In this document: positions 25,934-35,421 of the stretch, piece after piece
Layout: each line of letters opens with the position of its first letter
Numbering within the stretch: position 1 is the stretch's first letter
DNA from: JANSWP01 sp041941305
GTDB taxonomy: Bacteria; Bacteroidota; Bacteroidia; Chitinophagales; Saprospiraceae
Length of the DNA stretch: 64,000 nucleotides
Assembly: GCA_041941305.1 (NCBI GenBank)
Contig: JBGTQJ010000023.1
Coordinates: forward strand, 62,001-126,000
Direction of reading: 5' to 3'
Translations under genes and position numbers: made by a program
The notes under the pieces: generated by a model
What the model was told of the DNA's origin: nothing
Database searches by the model: none
Seen by the model: only the letters and a program-made list of their open reading frames with translations

Positions 25934-28900
25934 TTACAAATCCTGTTTTTCTAATCCTGCTACAAATAACCGCAATACGCCATCATTACTACCTACTAAA
26001 ACCCCATTAGAACCTTCTTTACCAATTTTTATCAATTGCAAATCCTTTACATCATAAGGAATAAAAAAGCCACTTTCGTTTACACTTGTAGAGCTTAAAG
26101 AATGACCGCCTTCATTTTTTAGGAATAGTCCAACCGAGGCATCTGCTCGAGTGGTTTCCACTTCAGCATGGTAAAGATTACCGCCCAGAATGATATCGGT
26201 TTTTCCATCCTGATCAAAGTCTTCAGCGATGATGCCCTGGACAGTGGAATATTGGGCTTCCAATGGAAGCTTTTTGACCAGGAAAGTATCGCTTTCATTG
26301 AGGAACAGCGTAGATGCAAACCACTGGGCTTCGTAGTGTAATGCTGCATTTAATCCATCTCCATATATATCATTAATGCCTGCATCAGCAAATTCGTGGA
26401 AGGTCGGAAATTTCTCTGCGACAAAAGGCATTTGCTGCGAGCTACATTCTCTGCCACGCACAGGAACTTGCTTGTCACCATAATATTTTGCGAGCACTAC
26501 ATCAAATGAACCATTGTTGTCAAAGTCATTGCAATAGATGTGGAAGGGTTTTTCCTTGCTTGCTTTGAATTTGTAGTTTTTGCCCAGATTTCCTGCAATG
26601 TAATCCAGGTCTCCATCTCCATCGATATCACTTTCAATAATTCGGTTCCACCAACCTGTTAGGTCGTCTGAAACATAACTGGAAGTTACATCTTTCAACT
26701 TACCTCCTTCATTTTTCATGAATTTTACCGGCATCCATTCGCCAGCGAGGATGAGATCAGCGCTGCCATTTTTATCAAAATCTGACCATATAGCGGTGGT
26801 AACCATACCGGCAAGTCTAAGATTGGAAGCAGTAGCTGAAGTTTGATCTGTAAAGGTACCACCATCATTAATCAAAATATGGCTGGAAACGGGAAGTGGG
26901 TACCTGTCGGGAATGCTGCGCCCTCCAACAAATAAATCCAAATCGCCATCGCCTTCAAAATCGCCGGCAGCAACACAGGATCCACTGGTGGTGAACTTCG
27001 GCAAGCCAGAAGATTTAGTGAAGTTTCCTGCACCATCATTCAAATACAAACGATCCTGATAATTATCTGAACCTTCTGGAAATTCCACACCGCCACTGAC
27101 AACATATAAATCCTGATCACCATCGCCATCTGCATCGAAAAACAAAACGCCCATATCTTCATGAGCTTTATCTTTAGTAAAGGCAGCCATGTTTTTAGCT
27201 TGAAACCCACCTATATTTTGTATATACAGTCGCCCCGCCTGGTTGGCAGCTCCGCCTACGTAAAAGTCCTCCAGTTCATCTCCATTGACATCTGCAACTG
27301 CGATGAAGGGACCTAACTGAGAAAGCTTATGGGGTAAGAGAATTTGAGTTTTAAAGTCATCGTAATCGTTTTCCTGATGCACAAAAGGTTGTGCAAAGGC
27401 TTCATTGGTAACTTCCCTGAAGAGGGTAGGCGATTTCGCTTTTTCCGCTACCATACCGGTCGCATCTTTGTAGCTAATGGTTAGTTCAGCATTGCAAGCC
27501 ACATTTTGTATGGTACTGACCTTTCCATCCAGCCATTCCACCTTCACTTCGTCAATTTGAGAGGCTTTACCCAAACCAAAATATATTTTTGGCTCTACAG
27601 TTCCCAAATAACCTCGACTGATTTTGAATTGCTCCATTTGCATTTTTTCTCCAAAATTCAAAATCACTTTTGCGCCAAAACCATGAGGATTTTTTTGAGG
27701 ACCCTCCAGTTTGATTTTCAAATAATTATTGCCTGATTTTTCTCCATTATTTCTAAAAACAAAAGCCTCTTGGTTTAGATTGTTGATGACTAAATCCAAA
27801 TCACCATCGTTATCTAAATCTCCTATTGATGCACCATTTGAGAAACTGGAAACATCCAGTCCCCAATCTTTGGTTTTATAGGAAAAATTCAAATCGCCAT
27901 TGTTTTTGTAGATGTGATTTTCCAATTTTTCGGAATGGTAAATGTCCATTACTTCATTGATGTCTGGAGCGCCAGGTTTGTTTTGCTTGCGATGTTCCTC
28001 AAAAAATTGAGTCATTTTTCGCTCTGCATCCCTGTCAAAAATATCTCTGCGATAGCCATTTGCCACAAACACATCGCGCAAGCCATCATTGTCGAAGTCA
28101 CTCAGGAAACACGCCCAACTCCAGTCTGTTTTGGACAAGCCCGCCAATTGGGAGACTTCGCTAAAATGTCCATTTCCAAGGTTTTTCTGTAAAACATTGT
28201 GCATGTAGCAGTAATGGAAACCATTATCCACCATCTCAAAAAAGCCTTTAGGATTCATGGCTGCCATATTGATTTTGGAGCGTTTGTAATCCTTGGGTAA
28301 CATTTCTGTGATGAAAATATCTTCCTGCCCATCGTGATCCAGATCCGCAATGTCAATGCCCATAGAGAATACGGAAATGTGACGCATTCTATCTTTTACA
28401 CTTTCTGTGAAAGTGCCGTCGCCATTATTCAAAAACATATAATCCGCCTCAATGTAATCGTTCGTCACATAGACATCCAGATAGCCATTATTGTCCAAGT
28501 CAGCAGTAGAAACGCCTAGTCCAAAACCAAAAGTTTGCCCCATGCCTGCTTCATCTGTCACATCTTTGAAGGTATTGTTCCCCTGGTTTCTATATAGTCT
28601 GTCTTTTGAATGAACAGGTCCATTTTTATGCCCCTCTAAATATTCTGCAATTCCCAAATTCGATTTTTCAGGATGATTGATAACATAAACATCCAGGTCG
28701 CCATCTTTGTCATAATCGAAAAAAGTAGACTGGAAAGAATATCCTGGATCCGCAAGACCATATTTCGCGGCTTCTTCTTCAAATTTTAAATCTCCTTTAT
28801 TGATAAATAGCAAATTGGTCCGCAAAGCGGGATCTTTGTGCCATCCACCCCGACAAACGTAAATATCCAGTAGTCCATCATAATTGATATCTACCATGGC

Positions 28901-29266
28901 CACGCCATTGTGCCAACCCCCACCACCACCAACTCCTGCAGAAGCAGTGATGTCTTCAAATTTTAAATTGCCTTTGTTCAAATACAATTTGTTGGGAACT
29001 TCATTTCCAGTAAAATAGATATCTGGTAATTCATCATTATTAATGTCGCCAATTGCCACGCCACCACCGTCATAGATTGGATTGAAATTGACATAATGGC
29101 GTTCAGGAGATTCCTCCAGGTGGTTGTTGAAAAGAATTCCAGTTTTGGAAGATTCGAGATGGGTAAATAATTTGATATTGCTATTTCCAGTTTCAACAGC
29201 TTCTTGTCCACAGCCAAATATGAAGGAACTCAGTAAAAGACATGAGATTATTCTGGATATGTTCAT
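25934..29266 (-). CDS. FG-GAP/VCBS-repeat lipoprotein with ASPIC/UnbV domain (CRTAC1-like)
   Basis: 1110 residues. The lipoprotein signal is MNISRIISCLLLSSFIFGC. At least ten calcium-loop repeats of the type DxDxDGxxD follow (for example DIDYDGLLDIYV... as DINYDGLLDIY, DYDKDGDLDVY, DLDHDGQEDIF, DLDNDGDLDLV, DADGDGDQDLY, DFEGDGDLDLF, DIDGDGDLDYI, DFDQDGKTDII), which build one or two beta-propellers. An ASPIC/UnbV domain lies at about residues 525-600 (NPHGFGAKVILNFG, then YLGTVEPKIYFGLG). Surface-exposed proteins of this kind are common in Bacteroidota and are often encoded beside SusCD systems; no SusCD is present here. Ligand unknown. A 157-bp palindrome precedes the start by 16 nt. Confidence 0.9.
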   Translation of the reverse strand: MNISRIISCLLLSSFIFGCGQEAVETGNSNIKLFTHLESSKTGILFNNHLEESPERHYVNFNPIYDGGGVAIGDINNDELPDIYFTGNEVPNKLYLNKGNLKFEDITASAGVGGGGGWHNGVAMVDINYDGLLDIYVCRGGWHKDPALRTNLLFINKGDLKFEEEAAKYGLADPGYSFQSTFFDYDKDGDLDVYVINHPEKSNLGIAEYLEGHKNGPVHSKDRLYRNQGNNTFKDVTDEAGMGQTFGFGLGVSTADLDNNGYLDVYVTNDYIEADYMFLNNGDGTFTESVKDRMRHISVFSMGIDIADLDHDGQEDIFITEMLPKDYKRSKINMAAMNPKGFFEMVDNGFHYCYMHNVLQKNLGNGHFSEVSQLAGLSKTDWSWACFLSDFDNDGLRDVFVANGYRRDIFDRDAERKMTQFFEEHRKQNKPGAPDINEVMDIYHSEKLENHIYKNNGDLNFSYKTKDWGLDVSSFSNGASIGDLDNDGDLDLVINNLNQEAFVFRNNGEKSGNNYLKIKLEGPQKNPHGFGAKVILNFGEKMQMEQFKISRGYLGTVEPKIYFGLGKASQIDEVKVEWLDGKVSTIQNVACNAELTISYKDATGMVAEKAKSPTLFREVTNEAFAQPFVHQENDYDDFKTQILLPHKLSQLGPFIAVADVNGDELEDFYVGGAANQAGRLYIQNIGGFQAKNMAAFTKDKAHEDMGVLFFDADGDGDQDLYVVSGGVEFPEGSDNYQDRLYLNDGAGNFTKSSGLPKFTTSGSCVAAGDFEGDGDLDLFVGGRSIPDRYPLPVSSHILINDGGTFTDQTSATASNLRLAGMVTTAIWSDFDKNGSADLILAGEWMPVKFMKNEGGKLKDVTSSYVSDDLTGWWNRIIESDIDGDGDLDYIAGNLGKNYKFKASKEKPFHIYCNDFDNNGSFDVVLAKYYGDKQVPVRGRECSSQQMPFVAEKFPTFHEFADAGINDIYGDGLNAALHYEAQWFASTLFLNESDTFLVKKLPLEAQYSTVQGIIAEDFDQDGKTDIILGGNLYHAEVETTRADASVGLFLKNEGGHSLSSTSVNESGFFIPYDVKDLQLIKIGKEGSNGVLVGSNDGVLRLFVAGLEKQDL

Positions 29267-29281
29267 TTTCTATCGTTTTAG

Positions 29282-29438
29282 AAGCTATTAAGATTTAGCT
29301 TTTTCTTCATATGAGAAGTGTTTTTCTGTCAAATGAAGGGTATTTCGAGATTCATAGCAGCGCTATGGAATGAGAAATAGCTGAAGTTTGACTGGAAAAG
29401 ACGCTCATATGATGGAAAGTGTTAAATTTTAGCAGCTT
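29282..29438. repeat. 157-bp imperfect palindrome (element D) before the FG-GAP gene
   Basis: The ends AAGCTATTAAG and CTTTTAGCAGCTT-like blocks, the inner CATATGAG/CTCATATG pair and several further blocks match across a centre CATAGC-AGC-GCTATG (29353-29367). The centre shares TAGCAGCGCTA with element C (14941-15072). The element ends 16 nt before the minus-strand start codon at 29266. Confidence 0.75.
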
Positions 29439-29931
29439 CTTACTATTTGGGATGAAAAAGGGTGGCTAAATTACAGGTTTCAGCGAAAATAATAAAACAT
29501 TGAAAGCGGAAAGAGGAGTGGTTGTGGAAAAGATTAGTCTTTGTAAGTTTTTTAAATTCAAATACTTACAAATTTATATTCCATTAAATTTAGAATTAGA
29601 TTAATGGGATTTTTTATAGGAGTCATTCAATTACAAAAGGAATTGCAGGGATTTTAAGCCCTGGTTAAAATTAATTTCTATAAAATATTCACCATTAGCT
29701 AAATCACTAAGGGGTATGGTAATAATAAAAACCTAAGATGGTCAAGATTGAATGCTTTTATGGTTCGGGAAAGGTAAATTTGGTATTGGTCGTCTAATGA
29801 GATTGTTTCAAATAGAGCTTGATTTATCATTTTAGCTATTTTAGAAGTTAAATAATCAATTCAGTATTCTGTAGCGTGGCAGGGTTTTGAGCTAAGTTTA
29901 TCAAACCTTGATTTTCAAAACACCAATGTTT
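29439..29931. other. Intergenic region without recognised feature
   Basis: About 490 nt of AT-rich sequence between the Ada-like gene and element D. I see no open frame, hairpin of note or promoter box that I would defend. Confidence 0.4.
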
Positions 29932-30762
29932 TTAATTCAAATGCAAACATTCATACCCGTTAATCGCTACCTTCCGATTGGCATTCCAGCGATATTGCCC
30001 CATTTCTCCATTACTTTTGATGACTCTGTGGCAAGGGATTAAATAGGCAATCGGATTTTTCCCTATTGCTGTACCAACAGCTCTCACCGCTTTTGGGTTG
30101 TTAATTTTTGCAGCAATATCCTGATAAGATAAGACCTGTGAAGAAGGGATTTGCAGCAGAGCTTTCCATATTTGAATCTGAAAAGGTGTTCCCCTTAAAT
30201 CCAATCCAATTTGCCTTTCGGGCACTTTCCAATTGTGAAAATATTGAAGCACCAATTGTCCATTAGAACCAAGTCGTTTTTCCAAAACTGCCTTCGGATA
30301 TTCATCAATAAAACTTGCTTCTGCTTTTTGGAAATCATCCTGAAAAGACAATTTACAAATGCCCTTTTTTGTTTCGGCAATTAACGCTTGCCCAAATGGT
30401 GTTTCGATCTCCTCATATAGCATATGGATTCCTTCACCTCTTTTTTTGAATTCACCTGGCGTACAGGCTTCTACTTTTATAAATAAATCGTGCAAACGTC
30501 CATTTCCGGAAAGCCCAATATCGAAAGCAGTTTCCAGCGTTGATTTCCCAATTTTCAATGATTTCTTTGCCTGTTCGACAGTAATATATTGCAAAAAATC
30601 CTTTGGACTTACGCCAGCCCATTTCCTAAATAGCTTTTGAAAGTGAAATTTACTGACATGTACGTGATTGGCAATTTCTTCTAATGAAGGTTGTGCCTTT
30701 TGATTGTCTTTGATAAATTGAATTGCTTGTGCAATCAAGTCAAATTGATAAGTATTTTTCAT
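29932..30762 (-). CDS. Ada-like AraC regulator fused to methylated-DNA-protein cysteine methyltransferase
   Basis: 276 residues from the ATG complementary to 30760-30762 (MKNTYQFDLIAQAIQFIKDN). Residues about 1-95 are an AraC-type helix-turn-helix pair (HVHVSKFHFQKLFRKWAGVSP, LDTAFDIGLSGNGRLHD-like second helix as LETAFDIGLSGNGRLHD). Residues about 105-270 are the O6-alkylguanine transferase with the acceptor Cys at about 244 in YLIPCHRVIKSNG, the upstream VRAVGTAIGKNP and the DNA-binding region. The N-terminal Ada zinc domain with methyl-phosphotriester Cys is absent, so it cannot be switched on in the classical E. coli way. Role: direct repair of O6-methylguanine, possibly with self-regulation. 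Confidence 0.9.
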   Translation of the reverse strand: MKNTYQFDLIAQAIQFIKDNQKAQPSLEEIANHVHVSKFHFQKLFRKWAGVSPKDFLQYITVEQAKKSLKIGKSTLETAFDIGLSGNGRLHDLFIKVEACTPGEFKKRGEGIHMLYEEIETPFGQALIAETKKGICKLSFQDDFQKAEASFIDEYPKAVLEKRLGSNGQLVLQYFHNWKVPERQIGLDLRGTPFQIQIWKALLQIPSSQVLSYQDIAAKINNPKAVRAVGTAIGKNPIAYLIPCHRVIKSNGEMGQYRWNANRKVAINGYECLHLN

Positions 30763-30856
30763 GCCACAAAAATTCACCAGTTTTAGCAATTATACAATCC
30801 GATTCTTGCTACATTATCCCCACATTGTAGTATCGCAGTATTGCAGTACCGCAACA

Positions 30857-32167
30857 TCAATAAAGCAAGGCTTTTTCCTCTAAAACCTGACTCACCCTAA
30901 AAACCAAATCAAACTCCATCTCTGCTTTTTCTGCAATGGCTAATAAATCATGCTCACCATCTGAATAATTCAAAACCCACAGCATCGCCATTTGCATTGC
31001 CTTGGAATCAGAATTGCCACCAATAGCATCATATAAACCACGTTTCCCCAGTTGTGGTTCGCACTTGGGATTTTGATTTTGATAGATTCGATTGTTTTCC
31101 AAAATTGAGACGATAGATTGATAAATCTGAAAGGATTCTCCCAAATATTGAGCTTGAATAAGATCCAGATTATCGCCCGAAGTGTGGTATTCTGGATATT
31201 GCCCAAATTGGGAACGCGTCAAATTGCCAACAGCCAGATTGAACCCAGGAGAACAAAATTGGCGTTCATCATAGCCATAGGGGAAAAAGTCAATGACTTC
31301 AAAAGGTTGACCAGCATGTTTTAATACATGAGCAGCAGCTCTATCTATTTCTGTATTGCCACGACGGCTTTTTTTATAAGAAAAACCTCCAGGATCACCA
31401 AGCAGTGAAGCTACCAGGCCGTGCCTGATATTTTTGGTTTTGGCTTCGTTTTGAGCGAGCCAGGTGATGGAGCCAATGGTGCCTGGGATAAAGAGGAAGC
31501 GGTAGGAGTATTTTAAGTCAGGAGGCAACCTGAAGTTGCCTCCTGATTTGCGATCACTTAAAAGAGCCGCCAGGAAAGTAGTGACCCCAATTCCCGATAA
31601 ATTGTCATTGGCAAGAGAAGGATGACAAATATGAGTTGAAAACAAGACCTCTTCCTCGGTTTCTCCTGGAATGAAATACTCCCCATAAGTCAAATGACCT
31701 GCCTCAAGGGTTGAATCAATAAAAACCTCGTAATCTCCTTCAAGCAATTCTTCAAAAACCGAATGCTGTAGGCAAAAACCCCAGGTTTCTTTGTAGTAAG
31801 AAGTTCGATAGGGAATTAAATCAGGTTGCTCAGGAAGGGTATGTAAATGATTTTTAAGTTCAGAAAGTGGCATTTTTTGATGAATCGGGATGCTGTAATT
31901 GAGCACATGTAAATTGTGCTTTTTAAAATCAATTACCTTTTTCCCTGAGGGATCTTTGACCCAGGCATCTTTAATATTCCATTCCTTAGGAACTGTCCAG
32001 TCAAAAACGGAAGTGCCAGTTGGAACTTCACGAATCTCAAGAGGGATGAATTCCTGAAGGATTTTTAAGGTTTGCCGAACACCATTGCCAGTGATCGATC
32101 TACAGATGGGGTAGAGCCGTTGTGATAAGGCATAGATTCTTTCGCCTAGTTGGTGATTATCAGGCAT
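30857..32167 (-). CDS. DUF4910/DUF2172 aminopeptidase-like protein of polysaccharide loci
   Basis: 436 residues. The N-terminal half is the DUF2172 insert (GTSVFDWTVPKEWNIKDAWV is the family signature). The catalytic half is M28-like, with probable metal ligands in STHICHPSLANDNLSG, a Glu in the TWLAQNEAK region, and His in YHTSGDN. The last 80 residues form the winged-helix tail (IGGNSDSKAMQMAMLWVLNY, then LLAIAEKAEMEFDLV). The family is found again and again in O-antigen and capsule clusters, but its reaction has not been established as far as I know. Here it is the last gene of the nucleotide-sugar block, 160 nt after the aminotransferase. Confidence 0.85.
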   Translation of the reverse strand: MPDNHQLGERIYALSQRLYPICRSITGNGVRQTLKILQEFIPLEIREVPTGTSVFDWTVPKEWNIKDAWVKDPSGKKVIDFKKHNLHVLNYSIPIHQKMPLSELKNHLHTLPEQPDLIPYRTSYYKETWGFCLQHSVFEELLEGDYEVFIDSTLEAGHLTYGEYFIPGETEEEVLFSTHICHPSLANDNLSGIGVTTFLAALLSDRKSGGNFRLPPDLKYSYRFLFIPGTIGSITWLAQNEAKTKNIRHGLVASLLGDPGGFSYKKSRRGNTEIDRAAAHVLKHAGQPFEVIDFFPYGYDERQFCSPGFNLAVGNLTRSQFGQYPEYHTSGDNLDLIQAQYLGESFQIYQSIVSILENNRIYQNQNPKCEPQLGKRGLYDAIGGNSDSKAMQMAMLWVLNYSDGEHDLLAIAEKAEMEFDLVFRVSQVLEEKALLY

Positions 32168-32327
32168 TTGTGCGTAATTGACATAAATCTGATTTTGAGG
32201 AGGATGGATAAATCAAACGTTTCCCCAAAGTTAAAAAAAGCGACAAAGAATGAGGTGATTCATATTCAGCATAGTACTAAATAATGAACTATGGAATTAG
32301 TTTTAGGTGATAATTCTGTATTTTTAA

Positions 32328-33701
32328 TTAGTACGGATAAACGGGAACGTTTAAAGCATTCTTCATCTCCCACGGCTTTTTCATGTCATTCTTTTTTCGA
32401 TAAACCGGTTGTACAGGACGACCTTCCAAATAGTGCTCAATACCTTCATTCAAAGCTTTTCGATAAATTATTAAAGCCTCATTTATTACTTCAACTGTTC
32501 TATCAATATCTTCATCTGAATGTGCATAACTCAACACAAGATTTGGAGCCAAAATGCCTCTTTTTAGGATTTCCTGTATGAATAAAGTACGGAAAGATTG
32601 TGAAGGATTATGATGCTCATCCCCTGTGGAATAGACCAAACAGGCAGGGTGTCCGTGAATGCCTACAAATCCTTCCAAATTGTTCTCTGAGATTGTTTGT
32701 TCAAAACCCCTACGCAATCGCTCTCCCTGATATTTCAGGTATCCAATTACGTCTTTGGTTTTGTATTCCTCCAAAACCGCCATCATTGCTGCCAGGGAGT
32801 GATTTTCGGCTCCATGAGTTGTGGAAAGCAAAAAGACGCGTTCTTTGTCATGATACAAACCGCCCAATTCCATGATTGCTCTTTTTCCGGCAAGTGCAGC
32901 AATGGCAAAACCATTGCCTAGTGCTTTGCCAAAAGTAGATAGATCGGGAGTAATGCCATACAGTGTTTGAGCGCCCCCATTGTGCCAGCGAAAACCTGTA
33001 ATCATTTCATCCAGAATCAGCAAAGCGCCCTGTTTGCTGCAAAGTTCTTGAAGTTCACGGACGAATTCTATATTTAATGGCTCGTACTTTTCTGGTTCCA
33101 TGATGAAACATGCAATTTCACCTTTATGGCATTCAAAAAGCTGGCGAACACTTTTGATGTTGTTGTATTCGAATTTTACCGTTAAGTCTACAATTGTCTG
33201 TGGAATACCTGCATTGATGGCAGTTGCTCCAATAAACCAGTCATTGACAGAAAAGAAAGGGTGGTTGCCACAAATGGCGACTTTATTTTTTCCGGTATAT
33301 GCTCGGGCCAATTTGATAGCAGCAGTCGTGGCATCAGAGCCATTTTTGCAAAATTTAACCATTTCTGCACCTGGGATCATGTCCAGGAATGCTTCAGCAG
33401 CTTCCAATTCTATCCTTCCTGGGCGTGCATAATTGCTGCCCATTAGCATTTGCTGATAGGCGGCTTCCACAACTTTTGGGTAAGCATGCCCCAAACTCAC
33501 TGCCCGCAAGCCCATGCCATATTCAATGTACTCATTGCCATCCACATCCCAAACATGAGAGCCTTTACCTCTGGCTATAATGGGCGGGCAAAATTCCGGG
33601 TATTGATCGTCTCCTTTGGCATAGGTATGGCTACCACCTGGAATGAGTTCATGGAATTTGGGTTGTAACCCGCGAGATAAATGGAAAGATGGTGAGGTCA
33701 T
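32328..33701 (-). CDS. Class III aminotransferase (glutamate-1-semialdehyde aminomutase-like)
   Basis: 457 residues. The PLP Lys lies in DLSTFGKALGNGFAIAAL, preceded by LILDEMITGFRW (PLP-ring Asp). KFCKNGSDATTAAIKLARAYTGK and SNYARPGRIELEAAEAF match the HemL-like branch. A housekeeping HemL would not sit in a sugar cluster, so the expected role is transamination of a keto-sugar or of a side chain on the polysaccharide. Neighbours on the same strand are the PIG-L gene (46 nt upstream) and DUF4910 downstream. The C-terminal tail after about residue 425 is Pro/Lys-rich. Confidence 0.85.
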   Translation of the reverse strand: MTSPSFHLSRGLQPKFHELIPGGSHTYAKGDDQYPEFCPPIIARGKGSHVWDVDGNEYIEYGMGLRAVSLGHAYPKVVEAAYQQMLMGSNYARPGRIELEAAEAFLDMIPGAEMVKFCKNGSDATTAAIKLARAYTGKNKVAICGNHPFFSVNDWFIGATAINAGIPQTIVDLTVKFEYNNIKSVRQLFECHKGEIACFIMEPEKYEPLNIEFVRELQELCSKQGALLILDEMITGFRWHNGGAQTLYGITPDLSTFGKALGNGFAIAALAGKRAIMELGGLYHDKERVFLLSTTHGAENHSLAAMMAVLEEYKTKDVIGYLKYQGERLRRGFEQTISENNLEGFVGIHGHPACLVYSTGDEHHNPSQSFRTLFIQEILKRGILAPNLVLSYAHSDEDIDRTVEVINEALIIYRKALNEGIEHYLEGRPVQPVYRKKNDMKKPWEMKNALNVPVYPY

Positions 33702-33747
33702 AACATTTGATTTATATTTTCAACCTACCCATTAAAATGGGCGGGTA

Positions 33748-34392
33748 CTAGATCAAAAATTTTCGGACATGAAATGCTTCTGCATATTTGCTTTGTGCAG
33801 CAGATTCCATGCCTCTAATGCGCATCAGGGAAAGAAAAGTTTCCTTATCAAACCAATGCTTGTTTTTTTGACTATCGTAATGATGAAGAAGCAAATTTAC
33901 TTTTCTATCTGCCTGATTTTCAGTCAAATGACAAAAACAATTTGGAATGCCTAAATCTCCATCATACTTTGGGATTTCGTATTCCAAAATCAAGTGATTG
34001 CGAAAGGTATTCCATGCCAAATCCGACAACAATCGATGATCCTGATGTCGGTCATTTCTGTAATGTGTAAAAACCAAATCCGGCTTAAATGATTGCTTGA
34101 TGCTTTCAAAATATTCCTTGATTTCAAAAGCAGAAAAGCTCAAAAATGCATCGCGATAATCCAGTACGATGATTTCCTTATCCTTCAAATCTTTCAAAAA
34201 GCCCTCCGCACAGGCGATGGCTTCTTTTTTTCGCACTTCATTCGAAGCAAAAACAACCCACTTTAAATGAGCAACTTGCTTTTTTTTAATCATTTTCAAA
34301 AGCGTTCCACCACAGCCAATCTCGATATCGTCGCAGTGTGCTCCCAGGCACAGGATATTTAGATTTTCTTTTTGAAAAACGGTGGAAACCAT
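33748..34392 (-). CDS. PIG-L/LmbE-family deacetylase
   Basis: 214 residues. The zinc motif is GAHCDDIEIGCGGTLL (HxDD type), and the second block is THYRNDRHQDHRLLSDLAWN with the third His ligand. These enzymes remove N-acetyl groups from sugars or sugar conjugates. Between the cytidylyltransferase gene and the aminotransferase gene it probably trims a sugar precursor of the surface polysaccharide. It is cytoplasmic by sequence, having no signal peptide. Confidence 0.87.
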   Translation of the reverse strand: MVSTVFQKENLNILCLGAHCDDIEIGCGGTLLKMIKKKQVAHLKWVVFASNEVRKKEAIACAEGFLKDLKDKEIIVLDYRDAFLSFSAFEIKEYFESIKQSFKPDLVFTHYRNDRHQDHRLLSDLAWNTFRNHLILEYEIPKYDGDLGIPNCFCHLTENQADRKVNLLLHHYDSQKNKHWFDKETFLSLMRIRGMESAAQSKYAEAFHVRKFLI

Positions 34393-34445
34393 AACAAAAG
34401 TGGTTTTAGGAGGAAATGAGCACCTTTAGCACGATGCTCCCCTTT

Positions 34446-35291
34446 TTATTGATTAAATTGTATTTTCCCATTCACTTGTTCAGTTTTCACAAATGCTCGT
34501 CTTTCAATAGCCTCTTTCCTTTTCCACACCTCCCAGGGTGCATTTCCTTTTTTATGCATTTCATCCAACATTTGCTTTTCTTTGAATGTATCCATCGCCA
34601 GGAAAGTACCATCATAGGGATAGGCATGTAGCTGATTCAATTCAATCAGTCGCCTGAAAGGAGCCTCAACCAATTCTTCACCGGGCTTCATGAAATCAAA
34701 TATTTCTCTTCGGAGTAAAAAATATCCTGCATTGATGCGTAATCCAGAATCAGTGATAGAACTGATTTTATTAACAGAACCATCTTCCTGAATGTCTACT
34801 ACGTGAAAACTATAACTTGGTTTGTATGCCATAAAAGTGGCAACTTTACCAGATTTCATGCCTTTGTCAATCAAATCATCCAAAGGCAAATCTGATAAAC
34901 CATCAGAATAATTGGCCAAGAAATATTCGTCATCACCAATATACTTTTGGACTTTTTGCAAACGCTCACCTACACAGGAATTCAAGCCCGTATCCACAAA
35001 AGTGATGGTCCAGTTATCGGCGTCAGAATTCAGTAATTCTATATTTTGCCCATTTGGTCGTAAGACAAAGTCATTGGAAACATATTCGCGGTAATTCACA
35101 AAGTAGTCTTTGATGTAATCCGCCCGATGCCCCAGACAAAGAATGAATTCATTATGCCCAAAATGTGCATAATATTTCATGATGTTCCACAAAATCGGGC
35201 GGTATCCAACTTTAACCATTGGTTTGGGAATCGTCTCAGAATATTCGCGCATGCGCATTCCAAATCCCCCACAGAATAGTACTACTTTCAT
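34446..35291 (-). CDS. rfbF: Glucose-1-phosphate cytidylyltransferase
   Basis: 281 residues, slightly longer than the usual 257. The N-terminus MKVVLFCGGFGMRMREYSET has the nucleotide-binding GGxGxR-type loop (here GGFGMRM), with PKPMVKVGYRPILWNIMKYY and CLGHRADYIKDYF as in CDP-glucose pyrophosphorylases. It makes CDP-glucose from CTP and glucose-1-phosphate, the first step to CDP-dideoxy or branched sugars. The usual next enzyme, CDP-glucose 4,6-dehydratase, is not in this window. It is followed by the PIG-L gene at 53 nt. Confidence 0.9.
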   Translation of the reverse strand: MKVVLFCGGFGMRMREYSETIPKPMVKVGYRPILWNIMKYYAHFGHNEFILCLGHRADYIKDYFVNYREYVSNDFVLRPNGQNIELLNSDADNWTITFVDTGLNSCVGERLQKVQKYIGDDEYFLANYSDGLSDLPLDDLIDKGMKSGKVATFMAYKPSYSFHVVDIQEDGSVNKISSITDSGLRINAGYFLLRREIFDFMKPGEELVEAPFRRLIELNQLHAYPYDGTFLAMDTFKEKQMLDEMHKKGNAPWEVWKRKEAIERRAFVKTEQVNGKIQFNQ

Positions 35292-35421
35292 GTTTGTTCA
35301 ATTTAAATGAATGAGAAAGGGGGTATTGTAACCGCCCAATTTATTGGGCTGTTTGAAATCAAAATAATAAAATGACCTTAAAGCCTGCCTAATGAATTAG
35401 GCGGCTACAAATCATTAAAAA

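Noticed and set aside
32328..33701. Naming the aminotransferase hemL
   Set aside because: It shares the fold and PLP site, but its place among nucleotide-sugar genes makes a tetrapyrrole role unlikely.
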